Source: Actinoplanes couchii
GTDB taxonomy: Bacteria; Actinomycetota; Actinomycetes; Mycobacteriales; Micromonosporaceae
Assembly: GCF_016862075.1 (NCBI RefSeq)
Contig: NZ_BOMG01000099.1
Coordinates: forward strand, 1 to 64,000
Length of the DNA: 64,000 nucleotides
Reading direction: 5' to 3'
Both the position numbers and the translations under genes were made by a program. Each line of letters opens with the position of its first letter. Within the stretch, counting starts at the first letter, position 1. Positions 40,731 through 50,303 of the stretch are shown here, one piece after another. The notes beneath the pieces were generated by a model that saw only the letters and a list, made by a program, of their open reading frames with translations, was not told where the DNA came from and did not search any database.

Positions 40731-42133
40731 GAGACATCCACTGCCCGGCCGACGGCAGCCTCGTCGCCACCGTGCCCGAGCACACCCGGGCGGACACGAT
40801 CGCCGCGATCGCGGTCGCCCGCAAGGCGTTCGACGAGGGCCCGTGGCCGCGCACACCGGCGGTCGAGCGGGGCGCGTTGTTGCAAAAAGTATCGGCCATC
40901 ATCGATCGTGATGCTAAAAGTCTGGCTCGCGCCGAATCGCTGGACACCGGAAAGCGGCTGGTCGAGGCCGAATGCGATATGTCCGATATTTCGGCCGCGT
41001 TCCGCTACTACGCGGGACTGGCGGCCACCAACGCGGGCCGGGTGATCGACACCGGGCGCACCGACGCGATCAGCCGCGTCGAGTACGAGCCGATCGGCGT
41101 CTGCGGCCTGATCACCCCATGGAACTACCCGCTGCTCCAGACGTCGTGGAAGGTCGCCCCGGCACTGGCGGCAGGCAACACCTTCGTACTCAAGCCCAGC
41201 GAACTGACCCCATCCACCGCGATCCTGCTGATGGACATCCTGACAGAGGCGGGCCTGCCGGACGGCGTGGCGAACCTGGTGCTGGGCGCGGGCGCCGAGG
41301 TGGGCGCGCCGCTGGCCGAACACCCGGACGTGGACATGGTGTCGTTCACCGGCAGCCTGCGCACCGGGCGGCTGCTGATGGCCGCCGCCGCGCCCACGGT
41401 CAAGCGGGTCGCCCTGGAGCTGGGCGGTAAGAACCCGAACGTGGTCTTCGCCGACGCGGATTTCGACACGGCTGTGGACATGGCCCTGACCGCGGTGTTC
41501 CTGCACTCCGGCCAGGTCTGCTCGGCGGGTGCGCGGCTGATCGTCGATGAGTCGATCCACGACCGTTTTGTGGACGCGGTGGTCGAGCGCGCGCAGCGGA
41601 TCCGCCTCGGCGGCCCGTTCGACGAGGAGGCCGAGACCGGGCCGCTGATCTCCGCGGAGCACCTGGCGAAGATGGAGGACTACGTGGCGGCCGGTGTCGC
41701 CGAGGGCGCGGTGCTGCGCTGCGGCGGGAAACGCCTGGACGGGCCGGGGTACTTCTACCCGCCGACCGTTCTGGATCAGTGCCGGTCCGGGATGACGGTG
41801 GTCCGGGACGAGTCGTTCGGGCCGGTGCTGACCGTGGAGACGTTCAGCGGCGAGGACGAGGCGGTCCGGATCGCCAACGACACCGAGTACGGGCTGGCCG
41901 GGGCGGTGTGGACACGTGATGCGGGTAAGGCGCAGCGGGTCGCGCGGCGGCTCCGGCACGGCACCGTGTGGATCAACGACTACCACCCGTACGTCCCGCA
42001 GGCCGAGTGGGGCGGTTTCAAGCAGTCCGGCAACGGTCGCGAACTGGGTCCCACCGGCCTGGACGAGTACCGCGAGATCAAGCACGTCTGGCAGAACATC
42101 GACCCGCGCCCGCAGAACTGGTTCCGTTCATAA
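40727..42133 (+). CDS. betB: betaine aldehyde dehydrogenase
   Basis: A 468-residue NAD(P)-dependent aldehyde dehydrogenase converting betaine aldehyde to glycine betaine. It has the motif PWNYPLLQTSWKVAPALAAG, the general base Glu in LELGGKNPN and the catalytic Cys in SGQVCSAGARL. The chain begins directly at RDIHCPADGSLVATVP, about 20 residues shorter than usual; the ATGA overlap with betA fixes this start. It ends TAA with a 26-base gap before the ABC ATPase, the largest gap in the operon. Confidence 0.93.
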   Translation: MRDIHCPADGSLVATVPEHTRADTIAAIAVARKAFDEGPWPRTPAVERGALLQKVSAIIDRDAKSLARAESLDTGKRLVEAECDMSDISAAFRYYAGLAATNAGRVIDTGRTDAISRVEYEPIGVCGLITPWNYPLLQTSWKVAPALAAGNTFVLKPSELTPSTAILLMDILTEAGLPDGVANLVLGAGAEVGAPLAEHPDVDMVSFTGSLRTGRLLMAAAAPTVKRVALELGGKNPNVVFADADFDTAVDMALTAVFLHSGQVCSAGARLIVDESIHDRFVDAVVERAQRIRLGGPFDEEAETGPLISAEHLAKMEDYVAAGVAEGAVLRCGGKRLDGPGYFYPPTVLDQCRSGMTVVRDESFGPVLTVETFSGEDEAVRIANDTEYGLAGAVWTRDAGKAQRVARRLRHGTVWINDYHPYVPQAEWGGFKQSGNGRELGPTGLDEYREIKHVWQNIDPRPQNWFRS

Positions 42134-42159
42134 AAAGATCGACATTGGAGTCGTCAATA

Positions 42160-43179
42160 GTGAATACCGAGGCAGTCATCTCGGTCCGGGACCTGTGGAA
42201 GGTGTTCGGGCACAAGGCTGACCAGGTGCCACGGTCGGCGGAGCTGTCGGCGCTGTCACGCCGGGAGTTGATGGACAAGACGGGCTGCACGGCAGCCGTA
42301 CGGGAAGTGTCGTTCGACGTCGCCCCGGGCGAGGTCTTCGTGGTGATGGGGCTCTCCGGCTCCGGCAAGTCGACGCTGGTCCGCTGCCTGACCCGGCTGA
42401 TCGAACCGACCGCCGGCGAGGTGGTGTTCGAGGGTGAGGACATCCTCGGCGCCGGTAGGAAGCGGCTGCGGGAGCTGCGGCGGCACAAGTTCTCGATGGT
42501 GTTCCAGAACTTCGGGCTGCTCCCCTACCGGCAGGTCGTCGACAACGTGTCGTACGGCCTGGAGATCCGTGGCACGAGTAGAGCCGAGCGCACGGCGCGG
42601 GCCCGGGAGGTGATCTCCCTGGTCGGGCTGGACGGTTACGAGCGCAGCTACCCGGATCAGCTCTCCGGCGGCATGCAGCAGCGGGTCGGCCTGGCCCGCG
42701 CCCTGGCCGGGGATCCGGACGTGCTCTATTTCGACGAGCCGTTCTCCGCGCTGGACCCGCTGATCCGCCGGGACATGCAGAACGAGGTCATCCGGCTGCA
42801 CCGCGAGGTCGGCAAGACGATGGTCTTCATCACGCACGACCTGTCCGAGGCGCTGAAACTCGGCGACCGGATCCTGATCATGCGGGACGGGAAGATGGTC
42901 CAGTGCGGGACCGGGGCCGAACTGGTCGGCGCCCCGGCCGACGACTATGTGCGGGACTTCGTCAGTGACGTACCGAAAGCCAATGTCCTGACCCTGCGGT
43001 GGATCATGCGGGACCGGCGGGAATCGGACGTGCTGGACGGCCCCGAGTTGAGCCCGGACGTGATCGTGCGGGACGCGGTCCGGCCGGTGCTGGCCGCGGG
43101 CAAGCCGGTGCGGGTGGTCGAGAACGGCACGCTGCTCGGTGTCGTCACCACCGAGGAGATCCTCGGGGTGGCCGCGTGA
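42160..43179 (+). CDS. glycine betaine/proline ABC importer ATPase (OpuAA/ProV)
   Basis: A 339-residue ATPase with Walker A GLSGSGKSTLVRC, signature LSGGMQQRVGLARAL and Walker B VLYFDEPFSALDPL. An OpuAA-type N-terminal segment (VFGHKADQV) and a C-terminal CBS-like half (about 285-339, ending LLGVVTTEEILGVAA) are present. CBS domains in OpuA sense ionic strength; only one repeat is clear here. The GTG start has GGAG 9 nt upstream. It overlaps the permease by GTGA. Confidence 0.92.
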   Translation: MNTEAVISVRDLWKVFGHKADQVPRSAELSALSRRELMDKTGCTAAVREVSFDVAPGEVFVVMGLSGSGKSTLVRCLTRLIEPTAGEVVFEGEDILGAGRKRLRELRRHKFSMVFQNFGLLPYRQVVDNVSYGLEIRGTSRAERTARAREVISLVGLDGYERSYPDQLSGGMQQRVGLARALAGDPDVLYFDEPFSALDPLIRRDMQNEVIRLHREVGKTMVFITHDLSEALKLGDRILIMRDGKMVQCGTGAELVGAPADDYVRDFVSDVPKANVLTLRWIMRDRRESDVLDGPELSPDVIVRDAVRPVLAAGKPVRVVENGTLLGVVTTEEILGVAA

Positions 43180-45089
43180 TCGCTAGACGGCCACTGCTGG
43201 TCGCCGGTCTGCTGGCGATCTGGGTGGTGGCCTGGATCCCGCTGCACGGCCTGCACACCCTCAGCCTGTCCCCCGCCGATCTGACCCCGCTGCACCTCTG
43301 GCTCAACGACGTCAACGACGCGGCCGGCGCCAACCGCAACAGCAGCCCGGTCTTCCTCTACTTCTTCAACGAGATCCGGGCCGCCGTCGACGGTTTTGTG
43401 GTGTTCGTCCAGGACCTGATCGCGCAGCCGTCGTTCGGCCGGCCGGTCCCGGTGCTGGGCTGGCTCGGTGTGGTCGCCCTGGCCGGGTACGTGTCGTGGG
43501 TGGTCGCCACCTGGCGGGTCGCGCTGCTGGCGGTCGCCGGGCTGCTCTTCCTCGGTTTCCAGGGCCTCTGGACCGAGAGCATGGACACCCTCGCGCTGAC
43601 GGTGTCCGCGGTGCTGCTCGCGCTGCTGTTCGGCATCCCGCTGGGCATCTGGGCCGGGCTCTCCGACCGGGTGAACAAGCTGGTCACACCGGTGCTGGAC
43701 TTCATGCAGACGATGCCGACGTTCGTCTACCTGGCGCCGCTGACCCTGCTGTTCCTGATCGGCCCGGCGTCCGCCACGATCGCCACCCTGATCTACGCGA
43801 TGCCACCGGCCATCCGGCTCACCGCGCACGCGATCCGCAGCGTGCCGCGCTCGGCCGTCGAGGCCACCGAGTCGCTCGGCGCGACCCGCTGGCAGATCCT
43901 CACCGGTGTGCAGCTGCCGCTGTCCAAGAGCACGATCGTTCTCGGCATCAACCAGACGATCATGGCGGCGCTGTCGATGGTGACCATCGCGGCGCTGATC
44001 GACGCACCGGGGCTCGGCAAGACGGTCATCAAGGCCCTGCAGACCCTTGACGTCGGTACGGCGTTCAATGCCGGACTGGCGATCGTGGTGATGGCCGTGG
44101 TGCTGGACCGGGTCACCACCGCGGCCAGCGAGCCGGGCCGCCGCAGCCGCTTCCGCAAACCGCTGCTGGCCGTGTTCGGGCTGGTCGCGGCGGTCGGTGT
44201 CTACCTGTCGCACACGTACTTCTGGGCCGCCGAGTTCCCTGATCAGAACAGCATCGGCCCGGCGCTGTCCAAGGGCGCCGACGAGGTGACGCTCTGGGCG
44301 CAGACCGAGCTGTCCGGCGCCACCGAGTGGATCAAGGACGTGGTCACGTACGCGCTGCTCAACCCGCTGCAGGCGCTGCTCGTCGAGTCGCCGTGGTGGC
44401 TGGTCGGCGCGGTCGCGGTCGGGCTGGCGCTGCTGATCGGCACGGTCCGGGCCGCGATCACCACCGCCGTCTGCGTGGCCGCGCTGATCGGCACCGGCCT
44501 GTGGCAGGACAGCATGACCACCCTGGCCATGACGATCGTCGCGACGCTGCTGGTGATGGTGCTCAGCGTCGTCGTCGGGGTGTGGATGGGCCGCAACCGG
44601 CTCGCCGACCGGATCATCCGCCCGGTGCTGGACGCCGGGCAGACGATGCCGTCGTTCGTCTACCTGGTGCCGTTCCTGGCGCTCTTCTCCGCCACCCGGT
44701 TCACCGCGATCGTCGCGGCGATCGTCTTCGCCGCGCCGGTCGCGATCAAGCTGGTCGCCGACGGCATCCGCGGCATCCCGGCCGCCACCGTCGAGGCCGC
44801 CACCGCCGCCGGGTCCAGCACCTGGCAGCTGATCACCAAGGTGCAGCTGCCGATGGCCCGGCAGTCCCTGGCCCTGGCCGCCAACCAGGGACTGATCTAC
44901 GTCTTGGCCATGGTCGTGGTCGGCGGTCTGGTCGGAGCCGGCGCCCTCGGCTACGACGTGGTCGCCGGGTTCTCCCAGGGTCAGCTCTACGGCAAGGGCC
45001 TCGCGGCCGGCGCCGCCATCGTGTTGCTCGGCATCATGCTCGACCGGATCGCCCGAGCGCCTTCCCCCTCGAAAGGTGAGCACAGATGA
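43176..45089 (+). CDS. betaine ABC importer permease, two ProW domains fused
   Basis: A 637-residue protein containing two complete BPD_transp_1 permease units. The first covers about 130-305, with EATESLGATRWQILTGVQLP. The second covers about 445-625, with EAATAAGSSTWQLITKVQLP. Each EAA loop docks one ATPase. Betaine importers normally use a homodimer of a single-domain ProW, so this chain probably forms the whole channel. GTG start inside the ATPase stop; ATGA overlap with the binding protein. Confidence 0.9.
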   Translation: MIARRPLLVAGLLAIWVVAWIPLHGLHTLSLSPADLTPLHLWLNDVNDAAGANRNSSPVFLYFFNEIRAAVDGFVVFVQDLIAQPSFGRPVPVLGWLGVVALAGYVSWVVATWRVALLAVAGLLFLGFQGLWTESMDTLALTVSAVLLALLFGIPLGIWAGLSDRVNKLVTPVLDFMQTMPTFVYLAPLTLLFLIGPASATIATLIYAMPPAIRLTAHAIRSVPRSAVEATESLGATRWQILTGVQLPLSKSTIVLGINQTIMAALSMVTIAALIDAPGLGKTVIKALQTLDVGTAFNAGLAIVVMAVVLDRVTTAASEPGRRSRFRKPLLAVFGLVAAVGVYLSHTYFWAAEFPDQNSIGPALSKGADEVTLWAQTELSGATEWIKDVVTYALLNPLQALLVESPWWLVGAVAVGLALLIGTVRAAITTAVCVAALIGTGLWQDSMTTLAMTIVATLLVMVLSVVVGVWMGRNRLADRIIRPVLDAGQTMPSFVYLVPFLALFSATRFTAIVAAIVFAAPVAIKLVADGIRGIPAATVEAATAAGSSTWQLITKVQLPMARQSLALAANQGLIYVLAMVVVGGLVGAGALGYDVVAGFSQGQLYGKGLAAGAAIVLLGIMLDRIARAPSPSKGEHR

Positions 45090-46051
45090 AACAGCTGCTT
45101 TTAGCGGCGACCGCCACTTTCACGGCCTTGGCCCTGACCGCGTGTGGCGGAGAGAAGATCGGCTCCTCTGAACCGGCCGGTGGATCCTCGGCCGCCGCCG
45201 GTGCCGAGTGCGGCACGTTCAACCTGGCGATCAACCCCTGGGTGGGGTACGAGGCGACGGCCGCCGTCATCGCGTACGTCGCCGAGACGAACCTCGGCTG
45301 CAAGGTCACCAAGAAGGACCTCAAGGAGGAGATCGCCTGGCAGGGCTTCGGCACCGGCGAGGTGGACGCGGTCGTGGAGAACTGGGGCCACGACGACCTG
45401 AAGAAGAAGTACATCGACGAGCAGAAAACCGCGGTGTCCGCCGGATCGACCGGCAACAAGGGCCTGATCGGCTGGTACGTGCCGCCGTGGATGGCCGAGA
45501 AGTACCCGGACATCACCGACTGGAACAACCTGAACAAGTACGCGGCCGAGTTCAAGACCTCCGAGTCCGGGGACAAGGGTCAGCTCCTGGACGGCGACCC
45601 GTCGTTCGTCACCAACGACGAGGCCCTGGTCAAGAACCTCAACCTGAACTACAAGGTGGTGTACGCGGGCAGCGAGACCGCCCTGATCACCGCGTTCCGT
45701 CAGGCCGAGGCCAAGAAGACGCCGCTGATCGGCTACTTCTACGAGCCGCAGTGGTTCCTGGCCGAGATCCCGCTGAAGAAGGTCGCCCTGCCGAAGTGGA
45801 CCGAGGGTTGTGACGCGGACGCCGCCAAGGTCGCGTGTGACTACCCGGAGTACGACCTCGACAAGATCGTCAGCAAGAAGTTCGCCGACGCTAACGGACC
45901 GGCGTACAAGCTGGTGAAGAACTTCAACTGGACCAACGACGACCAGAACGTGGTCGCCAAGTACATCTCCGAGGACAAGCTGCCCGCCGCCGACGCGGCC
46001 AAGAAGTGGGTCGAGGCGAACCCCGACAAGGTCAAGGCGTGGCTGGGCTGA
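45086..46051 (+). CDS. betaine-type ABC substrate-binding lipoprotein (OpuAC/ProX)
   Basis: A 321-residue lipoprotein with lipobox ALTACGG (Cys20). The OpuAC domain keeps the aromatic and polar pocket motifs NLAINPWVGYEA, NWGHDDLKKKYID, GWYVPPW and YFYEPQWF. Co-translation with the fused permease assigns it to this importer. A paralogue at 55032-55991 shares most of these motifs but has Ser-Gly-Ser for Val-Gly-Tyr in the first one. Likely ligand is glycine betaine or choline. Confidence 0.92.
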   Translation: MKQLLLAATATFTALALTACGGEKIGSSEPAGGSSAAAGAECGTFNLAINPWVGYEATAAVIAYVAETNLGCKVTKKDLKEEIAWQGFGTGEVDAVVENWGHDDLKKKYIDEQKTAVSAGSTGNKGLIGWYVPPWMAEKYPDITDWNNLNKYAAEFKTSESGDKGQLLDGDPSFVTNDEALVKNLNLNYKVVYAGSETALITAFRQAEAKKTPLIGYFYEPQWFLAEIPLKKVALPKWTEGCDADAAKVACDYPEYDLDKIVSKKFADANGPAYKLVKNFNWTNDDQNVVAKYISEDKLPAADAAKKWVEANPDKVKAWLG

Positions 46052-47283
46052 TGACCCGGCCCGCGCCCGGCGGCGATCTCCCGGAACACCCGGATCGCCT
46101 GTGGCGCAACCCCGAGCCCGCCGCCCACTACGACGTCATCGTCGTGGGCGGCGGCGGGCACGGGCTCGCCACCGCGTACTACCTGGCCAGGAACCACGGC
46201 ATCACCAACGTGGCGGTGTTGGAGAAGGGCTGGCTCGCGGGCGGCAACATGGCCCGCAACACCACGATCATCAGATCCAACTACCTGTGGGACGAGAGCG
46301 CCGGCATCTACGAGCACTCCCTGAAACTGTGGGAGAACCTCGAACAGGAGCTGGAGTATCCTCTGCTGTTCAGCCAGCGCGGGGTGCTCAACCTGGCGCA
46401 CAGTTTCTCCGACGTCCGGGAGGGCGTCCGCCGGGTGCACGCCAACCGGCTCAACGGCGTCGACGCCGAGTGGCTCGACCCGGCGCAGGTCAAGGAGATC
46501 TGCCCGATCATCAACATCTCCCCCGACGTGCGTTATCCGGTGCACGGCGCGACCTACCAGCCGCGGGCCGGCATCGCCAAACACGACTACGTCGCCTGGG
46601 GGTACGCCCGGGCCGCCGACGCCCTGGGTGTGGACCTGATCCAGAACTGCGAGGTCACCGGTCTCCGGGTGGACAACGGCCGGGTCACCGGGGTGCACAC
46701 CACCCGCGGCACGATCGGCGCCGGCCGGGTCGCGCTCAGCGCCGCCGGGCACACGTCGGTGGTCGCCGCGATGGCCGGGATCCGGCTGCCGCTGCAGAGC
46801 CATCCGTTGCAGGCGCTCGTCTCCGAGCTGCTGGAACCGGTGCACCCGACGGTCGTCATGTCGAACGCGGTGCACGTCTACGTCAGCCAGGCCCACAAGG
46901 GTGAGCTGGTGATGGGCGCCGGCATCGACACCTGGAACGGCTACGGGCAGCGCGGCGCGTTCCACATCATCGAACGGCAGATGTCCGCCGCGCTGGAGCT
47001 GTTCCCGGTGTTCGCCCGCGCGCACGTGCTGCGGACCTGGGGCGGGATCGTGGACACCACCCCGGACGCGTCCCCGATCGTCGGCCTGTCCGGAGTCGAC
47101 GGCCTCTACCTGAACTGCGGGTGGGGCACCGGCGGGTTCAAGGCCACCCCCGGCGTGGGCTGGTGTTACGCGCACACGGTCGCGAACGACGAGCCGCATC
47201 CGCTGAACGCGCCGTTCAGCCTGGACCGGTTCGTCACCGGCGCGCTGGTCGACGAACACGGCGCCGCCGCCGTGGCCCACTAG
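46051..47283 (+). CDS. soxB: sarcosine oxidase beta subunit
   Basis: A 410-residue FAD subunit of heterotetrameric sarcosine oxidase that oxidises sarcosine to glycine. It has the Rossmann motif DVIVVGGGGHGLATAYYLAR, NMARNTTIIRSNYLWDES (typical of SoxB) and LNCGWGTGGFKATP near the C-terminus. The ATG shares one base with the stop of the binding protein. An 18-base gap with GGAG leads to soxD. Confidence 0.95.
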   Translation: MTRPAPGGDLPEHPDRLWRNPEPAAHYDVIVVGGGGHGLATAYYLARNHGITNVAVLEKGWLAGGNMARNTTIIRSNYLWDESAGIYEHSLKLWENLEQELEYPLLFSQRGVLNLAHSFSDVREGVRRVHANRLNGVDAEWLDPAQVKEICPIINISPDVRYPVHGATYQPRAGIAKHDYVAWGYARAADALGVDLIQNCEVTGLRVDNGRVTGVHTTRGTIGAGRVALSAAGHTSVVAAMAGIRLPLQSHPLQALVSELLEPVHPTVVMSNAVHVYVSQAHKGELVMGAGIDTWNGYGQRGAFHIIERQMSAALELFPVFARAHVLRTWGGIVDTTPDASPIVGLSGVDGLYLNCGWGTGGFKATPGVGWCYAHTVANDEPHPLNAPFSLDRFVTGALVDEHGAAAVAH

Positions 47284-47301
47284 CTCTTTCGGAGATACCC
47301 C

Positions 47302-47544
47302 ATGATGCTCATTCCCTGCCCCTGGTGCGGGCCACGTGACGAGTCGGAGTTCCACTACGGCGGGCAGGCGGGGGTGGCCTATCCGGCCGATCCCGGAGCG
47401 CTGTCCGACGAACAGTGGGCGCACTACCTGTTCTTCCGGGACAACCCGAAAGGCCCGTTCCGGGAGCGGTGGAGTCACAGCGCGGGCTGCCGTCGCTGGT
47501 TCACCCTGACCCGGGACACCGTGACCAACGAGGTGACGGCATGA
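47302..47544 (+). CDS. soxD: sarcosine oxidase delta subunit
   Basis: An 80-residue zinc-binding subunit. CPWCG near the N-terminus and a late Cys/His (SHSAGCRRWF) form the usual zinc site, and YLFFRDNPKGP is characteristic. Two consecutive ATGs occur; GGAG at 47291 favours the first. Its stop overlaps soxA (ATGA). Confidence 0.94.
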   Translation: MMLIPCPWCGPRDESEFHYGGQAGVAYPADPGALSDEQWAHYLFFRDNPKGPFRERWSHSAGCRRWFTLTRDTVTNEVTA

Positions 47545-50303
47545 CGCTGCGGTTCACCTTCGACGGGCGTGATTACCAGGGACGCAACGGTGACACCCTC
47601 GCCTCGGCGCTGCTGAGGAACGGTGTGCACGTGGTGTCGTCCGGGATCCGGACCGGACGGCCGCGCGGGATCCTCACCGCCGGGGTGGAGGAGCCGAACG
47701 CGATCGTCCAGATCGAGGAGCCGTTCCCGGAGCCGATGCTGACGGCCACCACCGTGGAACTCTTCGACGGCCTGGTGGCGCGGGGTCTGCGCGGTCAGGG
47801 ACGGCTCGCCGACCGGCCCGATCCGGCGCGCTACGACGCCATCCACGCGCACTGCGACGTCCTCGTCGTCGGGGCCGGGCCGGCCGGGCTGGCCGCCGCC
47901 GCGTCGGCCGCGGCCACCGATGCCCGGGTGATCCTGGTCGACGACCAGCCGCAGCCGGGCGGAAGCCTGCTCGGCGCCGGTGAGCTGCTGGACTGGGTCG
48001 CGGAGACGGTCGCCGGGCTGCGGGCGGCGCCGGAGGTGCGGGTGCTGACCCGGACCACCGCGTTCGGCTACTACGACGACAACCATGTGATCGCGGTCGA
48101 GCGCCGCACCCAGCATCTGGGGGCGGCGGCTCCGGCGGGCGCGATCCGGGAGCGGATCTGGCGGATCCGGGCGAAGCGGGTGGTGCTGGCCACCGGCGCG
48201 CACGAGCGGTCGATCGCGTTCGCCGACAACGACCGGCCCGGGGTGATGCTGGCCGGGGCGGCCCGCACCTACGCCGTCCGGTACGGGGTGCTGCCCGGCC
48301 GCCGGGCCGTGGTGCTGACCACCAACGACAGCGCGTACGCGGCGGCGCTGGACCTGCACACCGCCGGAGTGGAGATCGCGGCGATCGCGGACCTGCGCTC
48401 CTCCATCTCCGCCTCCACCTCGCCCGATGCCGCCGGCTCGGAGTGGGCGCGGCGATGCACGGAGCGTGGGATCGAGGTCCTGCCCGGTTGGGCGGTCTCC
48501 GCGGTGACGGGCGAGCATCGGGTCTCGGCGGTCGCCTTGCGGGCGCTCACCGACTCCTCCTCCACCCGCGAGATCGAGGCGGATCTCCTGCTCGTCTCCG
48601 GCGGCTGGAATCCGGTCGGGGCGCTGTTCTCCCAGGCCGGGGGCCGTCTCACCTACGATCCGGCGCTTGCCGCCTTCCGTCCGGACGGCGGCTGCCGGCA
48701 GGCCGTGTCGGTGGCGGGAGCGCTTGCCGGAACGTACACGACAAGTGGTTGTCTCTCTGCGGGTGTGGAGGCGGGTGGCGGGGCCGGGCTGATCACGCTG
48801 CCCGTCGTCGAGGAACCCGAAGCGGCTCCACCGATCGCGGTGTGGACACTGCCGGGCGCCGGGGCCGACGCGTTCGTCGACCTGCAACGCGACGTCTCCG
48901 TGGCCGATCTGGACCGGGCCACCGGGACCGGGATGCGGTCCGCCGAGCACGTGAAGCGCTACACCACCGCCGGCACCGCGCACGATCAGGGCAAGACGGC
49001 GGGCACGCTGACCAGCGGTGTGGTGGCCGAACTGCTCGGGGTGGAGATCGGCGCGCTGGGCACCACGACGTTCCGTCCGCCGTACACGCCGGTGTCGTTC
49101 GCGGCCCTGGCCGGACGTGATCGTGGCATGCGGTTCGATCCGGTGCGGGTGACCGCGCTGCACGGGCGGCACGTGGCGCGGGGCGCGCTGTTCGAGGATG
49201 TCGGCCAGTGGAAACGCCCGTGGTACTACCCGCTCGACGGCGAGGACCAGCACGCCGCGGTGCTGCGGGAATGCCGGGCCGCCCGGGAGAACGTGGCGAT
49301 GATGGACGCCTCCACGCTCGGCAAGATCGACGTGCGGGGCGCCGATGCCGGGGTGTTCCTGGACCGCCTCTACACCAACATGATCAGCACGCTGAAACCC
49401 GGCGCGATCAGGTACGGGGTGATGTGCAGGCCGGACGGCATGGTCCTCGACGACGGGACGGTGATCCGGCTGGCCGAGGACCGGTTCCTGGTCACCACGA
49501 CCACCGGCAACGCCGCGCTGATCCTGGACTGGATGGAGGAGTGGCTGCAGACCGAGTGGCCGTCGCTGCGGGTCCGGTGCACGTCGGTGACCGAGCAGTG
49601 GGCGACGGTCGCGCTGGTCGGGCCGGGGTCGCGGGACGTCCTGGCCGGGCTCGCGCCGGCGCTCGACGTCACCCGGGCCGGATTCCCGTTCATGACCTGG
49701 CGGGACACCACCGTCGCCGGGCTGCCGGCGCGGGTGTGCCGGATCAGTTTCTCCGGCGAACTGGCCTACGAGATCAACGTCAGCTGGTGGGACGCGGTCA
49801 CGCTCTGGGACGAACTGTCCGCACGCGGAGTCACGCCGTACGGCACCGAGACCATGCACGTGCTGCGCGCCGAGAAGGGTTATCCGATCATCGGCCAGGA
49901 CACCGACGGCACGGTCACCCCGCACGATCTGGGGCTGGGCTGGGCGGTGTCGAAAAAGAAGGCCGATTTCCTCGGACTGCGGTCATTTGCGCGTACGGAC
50001 AATATGCGCACCGATCGTAAACAGCTGGTGGGTCTGCTCCCGGTCGGCGGGGAGCTGTTGCCGGAGGGTTCGCACCTGCTGGACGCCCCGGAACTTCCGG
50101 AACCGCCGATCCGGGCTCTCGGACACGTCACGTCGTCGTACCACAGCGCAGCGTTGGGCCGGACCTTCGCCCTGGCCCTGATCAGGAACGGTCGCGCGCT
50201 GCACGGGCAGACGTTGTGGGCCACCCTCGACGACCGCCTGGTGCCGGTGACGGTCGCCGGTTCCGTCCTCTACGACCCGGAAGGCGCGCGCCGCGATGGC
50301 TGA
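47541..50303 (+). CDS. soxA: sarcosine oxidase alpha subunit
   Basis: A 920-residue subunit. It has an N-terminal 2Fe-2S-fold-like domain without cluster (FTFDGRDYQGRNGDTLASAL), an NAD-binding domain (DVLVVGAGPAGLAAAASAAA) and a C-terminal GcvT-type tetrahydrofolate domain (from about 545, GKIDVRGADAGVFLDRLYTN). It channels the formaldehyde carbon to methylene-THF. It overlaps soxD by 4 bases and soxG by 8. Confidence 0.95.
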   Translation: MTLRFTFDGRDYQGRNGDTLASALLRNGVHVVSSGIRTGRPRGILTAGVEEPNAIVQIEEPFPEPMLTATTVELFDGLVARGLRGQGRLADRPDPARYDAIHAHCDVLVVGAGPAGLAAAASAAATDARVILVDDQPQPGGSLLGAGELLDWVAETVAGLRAAPEVRVLTRTTAFGYYDDNHVIAVERRTQHLGAAAPAGAIRERIWRIRAKRVVLATGAHERSIAFADNDRPGVMLAGAARTYAVRYGVLPGRRAVVLTTNDSAYAAALDLHTAGVEIAAIADLRSSISASTSPDAAGSEWARRCTERGIEVLPGWAVSAVTGEHRVSAVALRALTDSSSTREIEADLLLVSGGWNPVGALFSQAGGRLTYDPALAAFRPDGGCRQAVSVAGALAGTYTTSGCLSAGVEAGGGAGLITLPVVEEPEAAPPIAVWTLPGAGADAFVDLQRDVSVADLDRATGTGMRSAEHVKRYTTAGTAHDQGKTAGTLTSGVVAELLGVEIGALGTTTFRPPYTPVSFAALAGRDRGMRFDPVRVTALHGRHVARGALFEDVGQWKRPWYYPLDGEDQHAAVLRECRAARENVAMMDASTLGKIDVRGADAGVFLDRLYTNMISTLKPGAIRYGVMCRPDGMVLDDGTVIRLAEDRFLVTTTTGNAALILDWMEEWLQTEWPSLRVRCTSVTEQWATVALVGPGSRDVLAGLAPALDVTRAGFPFMTWRDTTVAGLPARVCRISFSGELAYEINVSWWDAVTLWDELSARGVTPYGTETMHVLRAEKGYPIIGQDTDGTVTPHDLGLGWAVSKKKADFLGLRSFARTDNMRTDRKQLVGLLPVGGELLPEGSHLLDAPELPEPPIRALGHVTSSYHSAALGRTFALALIRNGRALHGQTLWATLDDRLVPVTVAGSVLYDPEGARRDG

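Noticed and set aside
46006..46051. Longer sarcosine oxidase beta start at 46006
   Set aside because: The extra residues are an out-of-frame reading of the binding-protein C-terminus, and the ATG at 46051 overlaps its stop as elsewhere in the operon.
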